Source of the DNA: Sipunculus nudus
Taxonomy: Eukaryota; Annelida; Sipuncula; Golfingiida; Sipunculidae
Direction of reading: 5' to 3'
Length of the DNA stretch: 64,000 bases
NCBI GenBank assembly: GCA_026874595.1
Contig: CM049307.1
Location: 45,877,678 to 45,941,677 of the forward strand
The notes beneath the pieces are model-generated. The model did not search any database. It was not told the DNA's origin and was given only the letters and a program-made list of their open reading frames with translations. A program made the translations under genes and the position numbers. Shown here piece by piece: positions 22,986 through 35,488 of the stretch. The first letter of the stretch is position 1, and each line of letters begins with the position of its first letter.

Positions 22986-25747
22986 CTTTCAATTAGATGT
23001 AGCCTTATAAATATATTGTCTCTTAATGGTCAGTTGGTCTGAAATATGTTAGTATTCTTTAAATTATTTGATCCTAGAAATCCTGTATGTCTAAACAATA
23101 CTATTATAATTTCATGCTGTTTTGTATAATGTTTCATGCTGATTATGTTTTTACTATTTAACCATCATGTCTTAGTAACCATTTATTGATTTTTCTAGGA
23201 TGTATTATGATTACCAACCAATTTCCTATAATCCTTCTTCATCAGTTTTACATGTTGCACCTTTTGTCTCCCAATGTTTTATTATTTCTTTATATCCATT
23301 AATTTCCTATAAAATCTTTTAAAGTCATTTCATTTGTCTCTTCTTTTTGTATATCTTATATGCTTCATCAGCATCAGTGTATTATGCTACTGATTGGTCT
23401 TAAATATCAATGATAAATATTTTACAAATTTGGCCAAGCACAGATTTAATGTGTAATATAATGATTAATATATGTGTAATATATGATTAAAATCCTGACA
23501 GGTCACCATTAATTTGGCTATAGGTAATAAAGTATCTTGTTTTGTGAGCCAAACTTAAGTTTGTGTTATGTCTCTGTTAATCAGGTTTCCAATGCATCAA
23601 AAGCTGGTTTTAAAGGTGAAACAAAGGACTCATGCCCCTCACAGGTATAATGCCAAAATAAACACCAAGAGCTTGAGGAATTATACAAAGGTAGCATAAA
23701 AGAAAAATGAAGGACAAACTTCTAACAAGAATGTCTCATAAACTGTCTTTCTATATTCCTGATTTGTCATAAAGTATTTTTACTTACCTTTTTGCAAGTC
23801 TAGTTTTCTTATACATCAACAGACTTCATTTAGAGCAAAATAGAACATTAAAATCACTAGAAAATTTCCATATCTCTGTATCTGTCACCTGAGTTATTTT
23901 TTTTAACCAACCATGAGGTCAATTCCTTCAGAATTAGGATCCAAATAACACAAATGATATTTCATAAATTTTCCACTTTTTTTTATCTAGTGTATGAAAA
24001 ATATGTAAGGCAGCATTTGTGCTTGAGTATTGGATTATATGTGATTAATAACACCATACACACCTCACAAATTGTGGCACAAAGACATCCAGGAACATAA
24101 AAGGAGAGGGTCACAGGCTAACTATGAACTGAAATACAAAACTTAAATCATACACATGCACTTCACATCAAGCTAGGGTAAGACACTCTGAAGCCATGCT
24201 CACATGTGCTAGGGATATGGCTACGGCAATATCTGAAATGTTTGTTTTCTAGCTGTACTGCTCATCATCCTGACAGGTATACATGCAGTGCTAAAACTGA
24301 TACATGTACCATATTGTCATTGCTTATTATGGAGACTTATTATGTGCAATATCTGCATGCACTGCTAGATGGATATTTCCACTTGTGACAGAATCTGTTT
24401 TTTTTTAATTAATTATTATTAAAAAGTGAAAGGCCTACCCAGCAGTACATTTTTCAAGCTGTATCTGAGCCTGTGTTTCTGTGAACACAGTATCAATTCA
24501 ACCACAGGTGGCACAGGTCCTGACTTTGCCATAGCCATATCTAAACATAAGTGAACCTAACTTTACAATGTAGAAAACATAAGACTGCACTGATCAAGGT
24601 TCAGGAAGTGAGTCATATCTGGCTCTATGGGAGTAGGTAAGGGTTGGGGGTGATTATATGCCAAAGAGCATGTTTAACCTTAACCTTTGACTTTTCAACA
24701 TATTTGTCTATAGATATGTTATAACAAGTTATTATTTGAAAATTCTATTTTATTCTGAAGATGTGTTGTCTCCTATCTTCAATGAGATATTGATGAATAA
24801 AGGTGGTGACAAACTATAACAGATAAGACAAAAGAAATGAGAGATACACAAAAATCACCTTTTTAGCAGTCTATTTATTTTTAGCATGGACATGTTTACA
24901 AGGAGTTAAAATGGACTTCAAATTGACATTTGAGGACACTGCTGTTTCAGTAAATATCTAACAAGCAACTCAATTTAATTCTACAGATCTGTTATTGTAC
25001 ATGGCCAGTGTGTTCCCTAAAAATAGTTTGGAATTCTATGCAGTCTTATATGTTTTCTCTAAACCTACTAATGTCAAATAAACAACCATGCATTATAAAA
25101 CTGAATAACAACTCAATATTATTTAACAGGATAAGGAGCAGTTTCCCAGAGAAAATTAATGGAAGGCTAAAACACCTTTAGAATGATTTTCTTTTAATAT
25201 AAAGACCACAAGCAAAAAATTAAATAACATTCAAATATACTACGATGAAAATTCCTTGTGGACTAGTTTTGAAACAACTCTTCTTAAACCTATTTGAAGA
25301 TTTATTTAACAGGAACCACTGGTTAAAAATACTGTATTCATATTTAAAGTCTCACAATTTGACCAAATATCTGATTGGTTCGCTGCACTTGAACATACAG
25401 CTTTTAAAAACACATAAAGAATTTTAACCCAATTATTTAAAGATGATTTTCCCCCATATCCTTTCATCATTTCATATTCCAATAGGCATTTCTAGTTATA
25501 AGCAATTTGATAAACAAAATATGCACAATACAAATGACAAATAAATATTGGTTATTTGTGAAACCATTCATATAAATGGGGCTTGATTAAAAAGCATGCT
25601 GTGTAGAAGTTAAACACAACAAACCAGAAGAATTGTAAAATATGATAATTCTGTGAATAAACCAAGAACAACTCATACAGGGTTGAACAGATTAGGATAT
25701 ACTGTGAGACGTCTATAGAAACATACACAACAAGCCAGTGATCTTAC
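22986..25747. other. Intron between domain III S2 and S3-S4 exons: no feature recognised
   Basis: 2.8 kb of AT-rich sequence. A strong GTAAGT donor on the gene strand near 23785 has no upstream acceptor giving an open exon longer than four codons. Confidence 0.6.
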
Positions 25748-25816
25748 CTTAACAGTCATTTCAAATGCAAAAATGACTGAAAACACATAATTGGCTATGG
25801 TCAAGAAATGCCTTTC
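25748..25816 (-). CDS. CACNA1G-like (Cav3): Cav3 exon: domain III S2
   Basis: A 69-nt exon, phase 0 at both ends: ERHFLTIANYVFSVIFAFEM then TVK. It matches the family pattern ERIFLTLSNYIFT..F..EMTVK. Acceptor TTTTTCTTTCAG, donor AAG|GTAAGA. Confidence 0.96.
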
Positions 25817-26129
25817 CTGAAAGAAAAAGAAGAAGTATTAGTGACTATATAAAAGAAGATAAAAATATAATAAAACAGCAAAGTGTTGTCATATCAGTAA
25901 CATAAATATTATAATTTGAAAATGTTAAGACTGTTATTCTTAGTTATGAAAATATTGCAAATTTTCAATGTAACAAAATAATCTAAGTTCAAACTGTACT
26001 ATAATCCACTGATCGTGTGCCTTGCTTGGTTTTTTTTTCTTTTTTTCTAATATTTTTTTGGTGGAGGTAACCGCCTCCATTTTTTTAATGCTGACTTATC
26101 TAATTCTTAACCTAAGTATGTACAGCTTC

Positions 26130-26481
26130 AGAGTTTCCATTTCGGTTTGGGACTACATGACACGGCGGTAGCACTCGCTTCCTATCATTTTTATTTTTGC
26201 ATCCTGGTGTCACCCAGGCCCAGTGTCTACCACACCTGTGGGTCCTGGGTGTGTAATCATCCCCATTGCTGGGTCACAACACTGAGGAACCCCCCAAAGA
26301 CGCACTTGTATGTTGGTGATACATGGCTGTGGGGTACAGCCTTCCCATTAAGCCTCATCCTAGGTGGGGGCTGACCGTGAAAAACCTCACCACCTCGGCT
26401 GAGATTCGAACCCATGATAAGCCGAACCCATGATATCCCGGCTTTGAGTCCTGCGCTCTACCCCTGAGCAACAGAAGCCGG
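26130..26481 (-). mobile_element. tRNA-derived SINE
   Basis: Read on the minus strand from 26481, it has an A-box-like GCTCAGGGGTAGAGCGC and a B-box-like GGGTTCGAATCTC, the internal RNA polymerase III promoter of a tRNA-derived SINE. A body with hairpins (CCCCACAGCC, CAGCCCCCACC) follows. The segment ATCATGGGTTCG occurs twice in a row, so the tRNA fold is broken and this is not a functional tRNA gene. It is much more GC-rich than the flanking intron. Confidence 0.7.
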
Positions 26482-26684
26482 TACTTGCTTGTTTTACAAA
26501 ATAAGTTTAACACTTTAATACTTTTTAATGACTCATGTATTTATTACTTATTTGTTTGAATTCATATTTAAAACTCAAAAACATTCATTCCCCACAATGA
26601 TACACTAATTTAAACTGCAATAGGTTAAAGGTCATTGGTCATATCAAATAAATACTGGTATACATAAAAGGTTAAAGGTCATAC

Positions 26685-26808
26685 ATAGCTATCTGATGGA
26701 ATGGTTGGCCTCTCCATGGCTAGTGTGATGCAGTTTAGAGCAATGAAAAACAGCACTGTGTAGTCAAACCACTTCCTGCTGATCAGGTAACAGCAAGCCT
26801 TCCTTAAT
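26685..26808 (-). CDS. CACNA1G-like (Cav3): Cav3 exon: domain III S1
   Basis: After the split arginine it reads LRKACCYLISRKWFDYTVLF, then FIALNCITLAMERPTIPSDS and Y. LNCITLAMERP is diagnostic of domain III S1 in Cav3 channels. Acceptor GCTTACAG. The donor TAT|GTATGA is not a strong consensus, but it is the in-phase GT that joins to ERHFL of the next exon. Confidence 0.94.
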
Positions 26809-27216
26809 CTGTAAGCATAAAAAAGACACATGTTCAGTTGTCTGCACTCAGAGATGGTAGGGATTTTTTAATGTAAAGAGTTAATGGTTCACCTCAGATC
26901 TGAGCTATTATTACTATATTATTACCCAGTTTTACCCCTTTTTCCTTACTGGTCAAGACACAATATATTGAATTGTGACATTGTGCTTAGAAAATACAAA
27001 AAAACATTGTTTCAGTGCATGAAATGGTGTATATGATCAATACAGAGTTTAGTCTGTTTTCTATATCTTTAAGAATTCTTTTAAGAAAGTTTGGATAGTT
27101 CAAATTAGAAACATTACCAAAGACCTGGTCTTTATTTGCTAAAAAAATTTGATATCTATATATAACTGAAGCAGCAAATCTGAGGAACAATATTCTTTAA
27201 TTAACTGACCTAGATA

Positions 27217-27394
27217 CAGTAACACCACAAAATGAAGACCACCATCGGGAAATCAATTCAGTGGTCATATGTGTGAGGTGGTCATCTAAGCAAGGTCTTA
27301 TATAAAGAGTGTAAAAAAATCAGAACCCATAAAAAATGGACATTGTTTTGAGGTGATTACCAAACCAAGGTGGTCATAAGTCGAGGTTTTACAG
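27217..27394. mobile_element. TA-flanked MITE with CAGTA/GACCACC ends
   Basis: The left end CAGTAACACCACAAAATGAA(GACCACC) and the right end (reverse complement) CTGTAAAACCTCGACTTATG(ACCACC) form imperfect inverted repeats. TA lies on both sides. It looks related to the element at 22598-22775 in length and end sequence. Confidence 0.6.
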
Positions 27395-27512
27395 TATAAT
27401 AAAAGTCACAAAGTAAACATGACATTAATAAAAAACTTCCTACATTCGAAATGTCAAAGTCTGCAAGTACAACCTATCTTTGCTCTTCCTATATTTAGCA
27501 CTCTGTACTGAC

Positions 27513-27601
27513 CTATTATCAGGAGGAATGCAGTAGAGGGCGTATTCACTTCTCGTCAGGAAACAGCCCTTTGGTTCAGGACACCAGGAGTAAGCACAGT
27601 C
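27513..27601 (-). CDS. CACNA1G-like (Cav3): Cav3 exon: segment just before domain III S1
   Basis: 29 codons plus two bases: DCAYSWCPEPKGCFLTRSEY, then ALYCIPPDN and a split arginine. This is the conserved pre-IIIS1 segment; vertebrate Cav3 channels have the pattern C..(R)..W..Y.F.P.NR.R here. Acceptor GATCCACAG, donor ATAG|GTCAGT. Phase 0 entry agrees with the phase-0 donor chosen for the preceding exon. Confidence 0.92.
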
Positions 27602-29918
27602 CTGTGGATCAGAATATATACAGTCAATATAGCATGGTATACATGATTTACTGGAAACAGAAAGAAGATAAAAGATATAAATATGAAAACTGATAAATAT
27701 AAAAGTTAATAATAAATATATAAAGATAAAAATAAGTATAATAAAAGTGCATAGGGTGCTATTCTTACTATAATAACATCCATTATCAAAACTGGTAAAC
27801 TTGTATCAGTTATATGAAGTAAAACATCATACAGCTGTCTAAAACAGACTGTAAAATTATTATAAAAAATATTTAGAAAGAGTCAGGCAAAATTATATAA
27901 AATTTTTGTTTGATGATGGAGGAGTATAGCCACATCAGATTTTACTTGTTTTAAATCTATGTATTTATACATACACAGCACATATACAACTGTGGCTATA
28001 TTCCTCCTTCATACTTTCATACATGCTATAAATCAATGATTATCTGGTCTGTCACCACCACCACTTTCAAAAGATACACAAAGTAATCAGGAACCCTTGA
28101 TTGGTCTAACTGTGGAGCAGTCATCCAAACTGATCTTGTTAAGACAAACTAAAAACTTATTTAGGCCACAGACATGTAATCCAAATATTTCATATGGCTC
28201 AGCTGAAAGCTAGTAAACATGAAACTGTATGTCTATCATCTAGAGACTTTGAAAAAGTAATATTTTATTGCTTAAAATCAATTTTTTTTGGCAATCTTTC
28301 TAATTCATTTGTGTTAGATGATTCAGGTTTGACAAACTGATTTTCTTTTAAATTATTGTTTTAACAGAGATAAACAGATCCATGAGGTCCCATGTTTCAT
28401 TTCATGTAATGACCAAAAAAAAACATTTACTTATCATCTTTTAATATCTACAAGCATTGGACTTTAAATCCTCAAAGACATGTTTTTGCCAGGTAGCTTG
28501 CAAATCGTATGTCACCATGAACTGGCTTCATGGTTTTGGGAGTATCCTATCAAAATCAGTCTTGATATCATATTCAAACTTTCTACCCACAATTACAAAT
28601 TCCCTTTTCTGAAGGACAACTGGATAGACAGACAGATCTTTCTCACCACAAGTTACAAAGTTTCTTTTTTTGAAGGACTACTGGACAGACAGACAGGACA
28701 AAGAAAACTTGTCATACAGCTCAGAATAACTTCAAAGTCAGCTGAGCAACACCAAAAGGCATGCTTGTTATTTGTGCATTTCAACAGTTGCATTTAGGAA
28801 GATATAAGAGGCTTCAGTTTTCATCAGGGACAATAGCTTGGTCCGACTGTATATCTATCTTTGCAACCAAAATTTGGTGTGAGGAATTAAGTTTTGACAA
28901 GTATGGGCATTCTGTGGGAGCTTCAAACTAGAGCCTTCTTCAGTTAAATACTATAAGCACTGGGACATCAACAACAAATTTTGCTCAAGATTTATATTAA
29001 CCAAGTTATATTTTTTCTTTGGGTTTATATTTTTCTTTGGCTAATGATATTCTAATCTATCTATTTTCCATATTTGGGTGGGATCTTCCTGGAAGCAATA
29101 CAGAGGAAACATGAGTAATTCAAGAAAAATCCATTAAAGTAGTGTACAATGTAGTAACTGTCATACCCAAACCCTATGGCGACACCTCAATTTGTTGCTC
29201 AGGTATCATGAACAGATGGCCAGGTGCAGATTAAACAAACAGTCTGAGATGAAAGCCAAACATTCCTTGACCAAAGATTTGAATCTGCCCAGGTATGTGA
29301 AAGGGGTTTATTACACTACCAGGGTAGGTTAAAAAGTTTGAAATATAGGCTCTTGTTTTTTTTTCACTGCTACTATTAAGTTTGTTCAAGATGCAAGTAT
29401 AGAAATTTAGAGTGATTGTGCCTCATGCTGTAAAGCAAATGATAAAGTCTGTGGACTAACATTTGGTAGCCATATTTACAAATATTAAAAATATGAAAGT
29501 TTCATTAATTTCACTTTCTGTATTGTTTCTGAATTATAAGCACTATCAAATTTTTTTTTTATCTCAATGATAATTTATATCATGCAATTTACTATTTGAC
29601 CTGATTGCCTAATATGTTCAGATAAATTACAAAATCTACTGAACACTGGAAGAACTGAAATCATGTTCCCATAATTTAGCATTAAATTTTGCACAACAAA
29701 CTGAATTTAGCTGAAAATCTTCCTTTACTTGTCATTTTAACGATATTTTACATAGAAAAAGCCAAAACAAACTTTTCTGAATCCACAGACAGAATCCATC
29801 AGCCTCCATGCTTTTTTCATCATGCATTAATTTATAAACCATGCAGTTTATAAGAAGAGCATGCAATGTATTGAAAGTCAATTCAAAAAGAGACATCTAA
29901 TGGATGAACCTTTCTTAC
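27602..29918. other. Intron between II-III linker and pre-IIIS1 exons
   Basis: AT-rich. Around 28585-28705 a ~75-bp segment (ACAAATT/AGTTACAAA, TTTCTGAAGGAC, TGGA(T/C)AGACAGACAG) occurs twice in tandem. Nothing else was recognised. Confidence 0.55.
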
Positions 29919-30303
29919 GGCCTCGTCTACTGCGTCAGGGTCTAATATTTCTATGTCATCCCCCTTCTGGGACCCGCCTGAAAATTTCACCTCCGACTGA
30001 GTCAAACTTAGACTAGTGTGTTTGAGGTCATGCTTGGGTCCGCTTCCGATGGAATTCTGCGGACTCAGAGTCCAGCTGCTGTTGATGGACATTTGGCTTT
30101 TGAGTCGTATAGAGTTCTGGCGGCTGGGACTTTTCAACGAGTTCTGTCGGCTTATGCTTCGGATGCTCCTGAAGGAACTCTGGCGGCTGTGGCTGTTTCG
30201 GCTTTTGATGGAGTTGTGGGGACTGAGTGTGTTGTTGCTGCGTACTGAATTCTGAGGACTCAGTGTACGCTGGTTGTTTAAGGGTGGATGCCCATTACAG
30301 TCA
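29919..30303 (-). CDS. CACNA1G-like (Cav3): Cav3 exon: end of II-III linker with repeated S(P/R)QNS motifs
   Basis: One base plus 128 codons, the longest exon here. It opens with DCNGHPPL, matching the DCNG motif in the CACNA1G linker. It then runs through six related segments: LSPQNSVRS, LSPHNSIKS, HSRQSSFRS, ISRQNSLKS, PSRQNSIRL, LSPQNSIGS. The RQNS and RQSS forms fit basophilic kinase sites and the SPQ forms fit proline-directed sites (inference). It ends with the acidic DDIEILDPDAVDEA. Acceptor TTTTTACAG. I chose the donor GCC|GTAAGA; a weaker in-phase donor AAG|GTTCAT would place the boundary at 29910 and add three residues. Confidence 0.87.
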
Positions 30304-30763
30304 CTGTAAAAATATACATGAACATTACATTAATACCAAACATTCATATCTATTCCATTTATTTTCTGAAAATCAATGTGTCACTGTTGTACCATAATAT
30401 TGCTAATTTTAAAATTAAAGTGAACTTATGAAAATGATAGGCAGGTTAAATCATATTGTGAATAAATAATATTTGTTAAAGACACACCAAACATATAGAA
30501 ACATGCCAAGATGTTAATGCACTTTAGTACTAAAGGCCTATTGACTAAATGTTGCAAAGTTAAAGAGAGACATGAATTGTGCATTGCATTAAAAGAGTGT
30601 TATATTATTAGTATTCATATCTAAAATACTGGATTTATGCAGCCAAATTAGAAGTAGAATAAATCTGACTTTCACTTTTTCACAAACACTGGACCGGAAG
30701 TCAACAAACATGACTGTGAAAACTGTATGAATGCACAACTACACCTAATACCACAAAGTTTAC

Positions 30764-30808
30764 CAGGGGGCGCTACTGGCTGTATCCTCAGCCCTACCAG
30801 TACCGATA
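30764..30808 (-). CDS. CACNA1G-like (Cav3): Possible optional cassette exon in the II-III linker (45 nt, 15 residues)
   Basis: Weaker candidate. The acceptor is ACATATTAG and the donor CCCTG|GTAAAC. The length is a multiple of three, and entry and exit phases match the flanking exons. The open frame reads IGTGRAEDTASSAP plus split codons at both ends. It sits in a short GC-rich island about 460 nt upstream (in transcription order) of the exon at 29919-30303. The pyrimidine tract is poor, so chance is a real alternative. Confidence 0.28.
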
Positions 30809-31050
30809 CTAATATGTTCCACAACAACATTTCATCTTACAATGGATCTGACTGTTATCCTTTATGCATCACCACAACAACACAGATATTAAATGGAAAG
30901 TTAGTTATGAAATATAATTATCTAAAATGACTTGAATCTATCTGCAAAGTTCAGTAAAATGCTGCCACAATGAATCCACAGGATGTGTCTGGGCAAAACA
31001 ATTTGGAAATAAAGTAGTTTTAACAGTATTCCTGATTCTGTCAAGCCCCG

Positions 31051-31258
31051 GGCCAGGGGTAGATCCAGGATTTAGGAAAAGGGGGGGGGGGGGGGGTCCA
31101 ACCCAGGAGGACTTATGAAAATCCTAAGAAAAGGTATTAGGTTTGGAAAAGGGGGGGTCCAGGCCGGAAAATTACGTCTAAAACCCCTTAAAAAAGATTG
31201 CTTCGGGTGAAAAAGGGGGGGTCCGGACCCCCTGGACCCCCCCTGGATCCGCTTCTGA
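31051..31258. mobile_element. Poly-G-rich inverted-repeat element
   Basis: The left end GGGGTAGATCCAGGATTTAG and the right end (reverse complement) CAGAAGCGGATCCAGG are inverted. The interior has G-runs (31081-31097 and others) and repeated GGGGTCC blocks. It resembles short noncoding elements common in marine invertebrate genomes and lies in the II-III linker intron. Confidence 0.5.
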
Positions 31259-33103
31259 GCCCAACTGTGTACCCTTTCCGAAACTAACCCTATACCATCT
31301 TCATAATATGTTCACTGTGGAATGTTTCTTGTGAAGCATACTGGTTGAAATGTTCATGTCATATCAGCTGCCAAATGTTTGGAGTGAGGTATACTCAACA
31401 AGACTATCTGTGTCACATATGGTGGGGAATATGGGTAGAATCTAGCAGAAAACATTTACCAAAGTTCTGCTACATGACATTAGTATGCGCTTAGGTCTTT
31501 CAATAATAAATACCATTGTTATGATTGTGATATCATAACTGTTATGCATTCAGGGTTTCCTAGTACTTAATGGAAAAAAAATTCCATAATTTTCCCCCTG
31601 ACTTCTGCTAATGCATTTTCATAATTTTGGGACTTTTTTTATTTTCACATTATATACCACAAAATGCACCCATTCAGTGTTCAGACTTATTCTAGTTATT
31701 GGATATAAGACAAAGTCTCTTTTGGGTGAGCAGAATTCCAGGACTTTTCCCTGATTCAAGTTTCCAGATTTCCAAGAATAAGCCAGGAACCCTGTCAGTG
31801 ACTTACAATTGTACTTCATATTTGAGCCTATTATATCAATCAGGTCATTGCAACAAACCCTTGGAAATACATGTACACCAAGATCGGTATGGTTTTAACA
31901 GCATATGAGGAAAATTTTCAAATCTGTGATGACTGACAGAACCTTCTGCATGAGATAACTAACAGCTCTCTGTAAGTGTGCAGCTTAATGAATACTTTGA
32001 TGGTTGGGAAAAAAACAAATGAAACATTTCTGTAGGTTATGTATCAAGGATTTCCAGAGCCCTGTTTTCCGTATATCCATAAGGAGTAATCTGTGCAACT
32101 ATTGCTCAAGAGCAAGACTACTGGCAGATGAAGTCTTTAATTTCTCAAACACAGGTGAAAGTTAAATGTGAAAAAAAAGTTGCTTTGACTGGATTATAAT
32201 CATGGAAAAGGGTAAGGAAATTTTGGAGAAGGGTATATGAGAAAAGCAAGCAAATGCATGAGGCAAGCAGACAAATATTGTGACAGACAAAATAAGTCAT
32301 TCTGTAACATGCTAGGTAAAAATGTTAATTGTCCAAGAGTTCCACCAATACGCAGACATTTGTAACATAAACAGAATTTCAGTCTCCCTTCTTACATTAC
32401 TAAAGATTAAGTAGTAGTAGTTCTTGAATCCACTGATCAGGTTCAACAATATTACCAATTTGCTAATATCAGGTAATACATACTTATGCTGAAAATGATG
32501 CCAGTGAGGTTTCAACTTATATATTTTCAAACTATGCAAAGGAAATAAAACGTACACATATATGTATATATGTATCCTTTAAGATACTCAAAATACTTCT
32601 TGAACTACCCAAGCAAACCATTTTTATTCAAACTCATATCTTCTCAACTTTATTAACTTTATTCACTTTATTTAAACAAAAATGAATGAAGAATTAATCA
32701 CACAGATGGGCTACATCATGTTACAATGGGGATCAGTGCTCCTTTGAGCATAAAGAAAGGGTTTTGGTCTGGTGGATTTTAGGCAAAAATGGATTCTTTC
32801 AGAATAATATTTTTAGTGTTAGTCTTTATTTTGATAAGACTGCCATTAAAGCCTATTCTTTACAACAAATGCTTTTTAGAGATCATTTCTTGGGTGCAAA
32901 TTTGAAAATAAGTGCATTATTACCAAGGAATGAAATCTCTTTTAAGGAAATAAATTACTGAGGTATAAATTACTGTGGTGAGTCTAAATGGACATGGTTT
33001 TAACGAACTTTGACAACCTTGCGTTTTATGACTTTGAACCTTTACAATATGGCTGGTTGGTGTGGAACTCTTGGACAGGGTGAATTATCCGGGTGCAGGC
33101 TAC

Positions 33104-33169
33104 CTATTGTACTGTAGTGCTGGTTGTAACTGGACTGGGTAAATCAGAGAGTGGTCACTCTCCCCCAGA
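33104..33169 (-). CDS. CACNA1G-like (Cav3): Probable optional cassette exon in the II-III linker (66 nt, 22 residues)
   Basis: Predicted from splice signals and phase only. The acceptor has a long pyrimidine tract (CTGTCCTGTCCACTCACCGCAG), and the donor is AATAG|GTAGCC. The 66 nt take one base to complete the upstream AG codon and leave AG at the end, the phase used by the exons at 34726 and 29919. The frame stays open: it reads LGESDHSLIYPVQLQPALQY then N and a split serine. Inclusion would insert 22 residues just before the conserved DCNG motif. The site lies in a visibly GC-richer island of an AT-rich 4.4-kb intron. Confidence 0.5.
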
Positions 33170-34725
33170 CTGCGGTGAGTGGACAGGACAGCAAACCTGT
33201 GTGCAGGTGACCGGAGGCTACAGAAGGCAGAAGCCATTTAAAATCAGTGTGATGCTGCTGCAATGCTACATGCTCAGCCAGAACATATAACAAAACCCGG
33301 CCCATGCTAGACTCAGTGATTGCAAATGTGTAAGGCTTGTATATACAAGTCAGCTATGAATCATTCAGTATAAGATTATTAGGCAAAAACAGAGGTATGG
33401 TTCTCAGTCTGTCAGGTGCTTTTTCAAGACATCAGTAGTTTTTTCACTACCGGTATAGATTTTCTATAGAATTTCATATTTTTTCAAAGTTTTACCAAAA
33501 CTTTATTATTTTATTTTCTTGAAAGAAATTTTTAAGAAAGGCTGAAGCTAAAAATTGGAAAATTTCTACAGAAAATTAAACATTTTTTTCTATGGGGGTG
33601 CCAGAATTCATGCAAACAGTGCCTGAGATACATACCTCTTGTTCTATTACTTTATTTAGGGATAATTTATGGAAGAATCAATCACCTGGAGTGAAGCATT
33701 ATTAATACATGAGGGGTATAGGGATCAGCAATATAGAATCTGTTAATCTTAAAAAAATAAATCAAGTCCATGCAAGAAACAAAGATCCTTGATGTATTTC
33801 TAATAAGGATCAATGGACAAATCATCTATAATCACTTCTAAAACAACACACCTAGCCCACTGTGAAATAAGAAGGGACCAGTGACAAGGATAGGTCATCT
33901 TGGATCATTATTCAAAGTCTGATCATTAGATGACTGATCCTTGTGTGATAAGACTTTATCTAGGACCCTTGGATCATTTGCTCGAAGATTAATTTCATCA
34001 ATGACAAATCATAATGGAAAACACTGAAAACTAAGATTAATCAGTGACAGATAAGGGGTCAATAAGAATGCAGGTGCTGATTTGTTAGATTCTTAAGGAA
34101 TCTTTCTTTATATTGGATATATGAAAATGAATAAACAGTAATGACTCTGTTTCTATATATATATTTTAATATGAGATTTTTTCCTGATTCTACCTCTGGC
34201 ATGAGCTGGTAAGGATGTCAATTTTATAAATATTATCAACAAGGAGTAACATACTATTGATGAGGTTTCTTTGTCCTTTAATAACAGTTTACAGGAGACT
34301 TTGCTGAACAAATGTTCATGCAAGCTTTAATCTATGTGGACCAATCTAATCCAAGATTGAAAACAAAAAGAATAATTTGCAGGATGCCAATTTGCAAGTT
34401 TTCATTTCAGGAATCTGTTTTGCAGGAAGTGTTAAAAAAATAAAAGCATGCAGGTTATGAATAAATGAATCATATAACTTTGTCATGAGTTACATCTGGT
34501 ACTTTTTACCCAAATATTTATGGTGAATTTATAATAAACTACTGAATGTCCTGCACAGTCTGCTGTTTTACAACCAATGAAAACAAAAGAGCAGATTTAA
34601 TAGGGGTTAGGCTAATAATTAAAGTGTGAAACATCTTTCCTCATTCAGTTATGAACTGACTTTAAAGATGATCATTTGTAGATTCAAACACTGAACACCT
34701 GATAATTAATTCACAGCCGTTCTAC

Positions 34726-34928
34726 CTGTAGTGGTTGGAGTTGCGTGAAATGTTATGGCCGATCCTATGGTCCATGTCACCCTCAGAACCACTGTCTGAG
34801 CAGCTATCGACCAGACTGACTTTCTCTTCTCGCTGTCGTAGACGGGCTAACCAACTCCGCCTGCTTCCACTACTGTCATGGCGGCGCAAACGTGGTGTCA
34901 GATGTATTGAACGTACACTCAGGTTTGA
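34726..34928 (-). CDS. CACNA1G-like (Cav3): Cav3 exon: II-III linker, Arg/Ser-rich
   Basis: 67 codons plus two bases. It runs from SNLSVRSIHLTPRLRRHDSS through RRSWLARLRQREEKVSLVDS to an acidic stretch (CSDSGSEGDMDH) and ends NISRNSNHY plus AG. The alternation of arginine-serine clusters and an acidic patch resembles the RRS...GEG...DDE region of vertebrate Cav3 linkers. Acceptor ATTCCACAG, donor CAG|GTAGAA. The AG joins T of the next constant exon (30303), or of a possible cassette at 33104 or 30764, to make serine. Confidence 0.88.
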
Positions 34929-35488
34929 CTGTGGAATATCAGAAATGAATGGTATATTTAATTAATTATATTGGTACACAACTTAATTACAAAACAGTTT
35001 TATGCTTTTTGTTTTAAAAAAATTGTTCATTGTAACATAACCATTTATTTTCTTGCTATTTAGAAAAATCTCCACAAACATTGTCTGACTCACTAGGCTG
35101 CAGCAGGACTGACAATGCCCTTTATCAGCACTTATTTGAACAAAGAGTGCTTCCTATAAGTTTCCTTTGCCTATTTGGATCGAAGCTTACATAAATGAAA
35201 CCAAAACCTTAATGAGCTTCACAGCAGCATACTGGAAAATTTCTCAACAAAATTTATATGAATTCATACGTTTTTTTGCAAATATCAAAGATTCATCATT
35301 TTCTTGACCCATTAATTTACATATTAATTAAGATAAAAATATACATATAATTTTAATTTAAGGGAATAACCAAGGAATTTTTTCTGATGTATAGATGTCA
35401 ACTGAGATTAAGTTTTTGCTTATTAATGAACAAATCTTCTGGGGAGTATGCAAGATGACAATCAGAAAAAAAATGTGTCAGAGCTTAC

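Noticed and set aside
23788..23840. Strong GTAAGT donor on the gene strand in the domain III S2-S3 intron
   Set aside because: Any upstream acceptor gives either a stop or a four-codon exon with a poor pyrimidine tract.
26390..26481. tRNA-like sequence on the minus strand
   Set aside because: The duplicated T-loop segment and missing stem pairing show that it is a SINE head, not a tRNA gene.
30016..30255. Plus-strand open frames of 76-79 codons
   Set aside because: They are antisense shadows of the repetitive linker exon 29919-30303.
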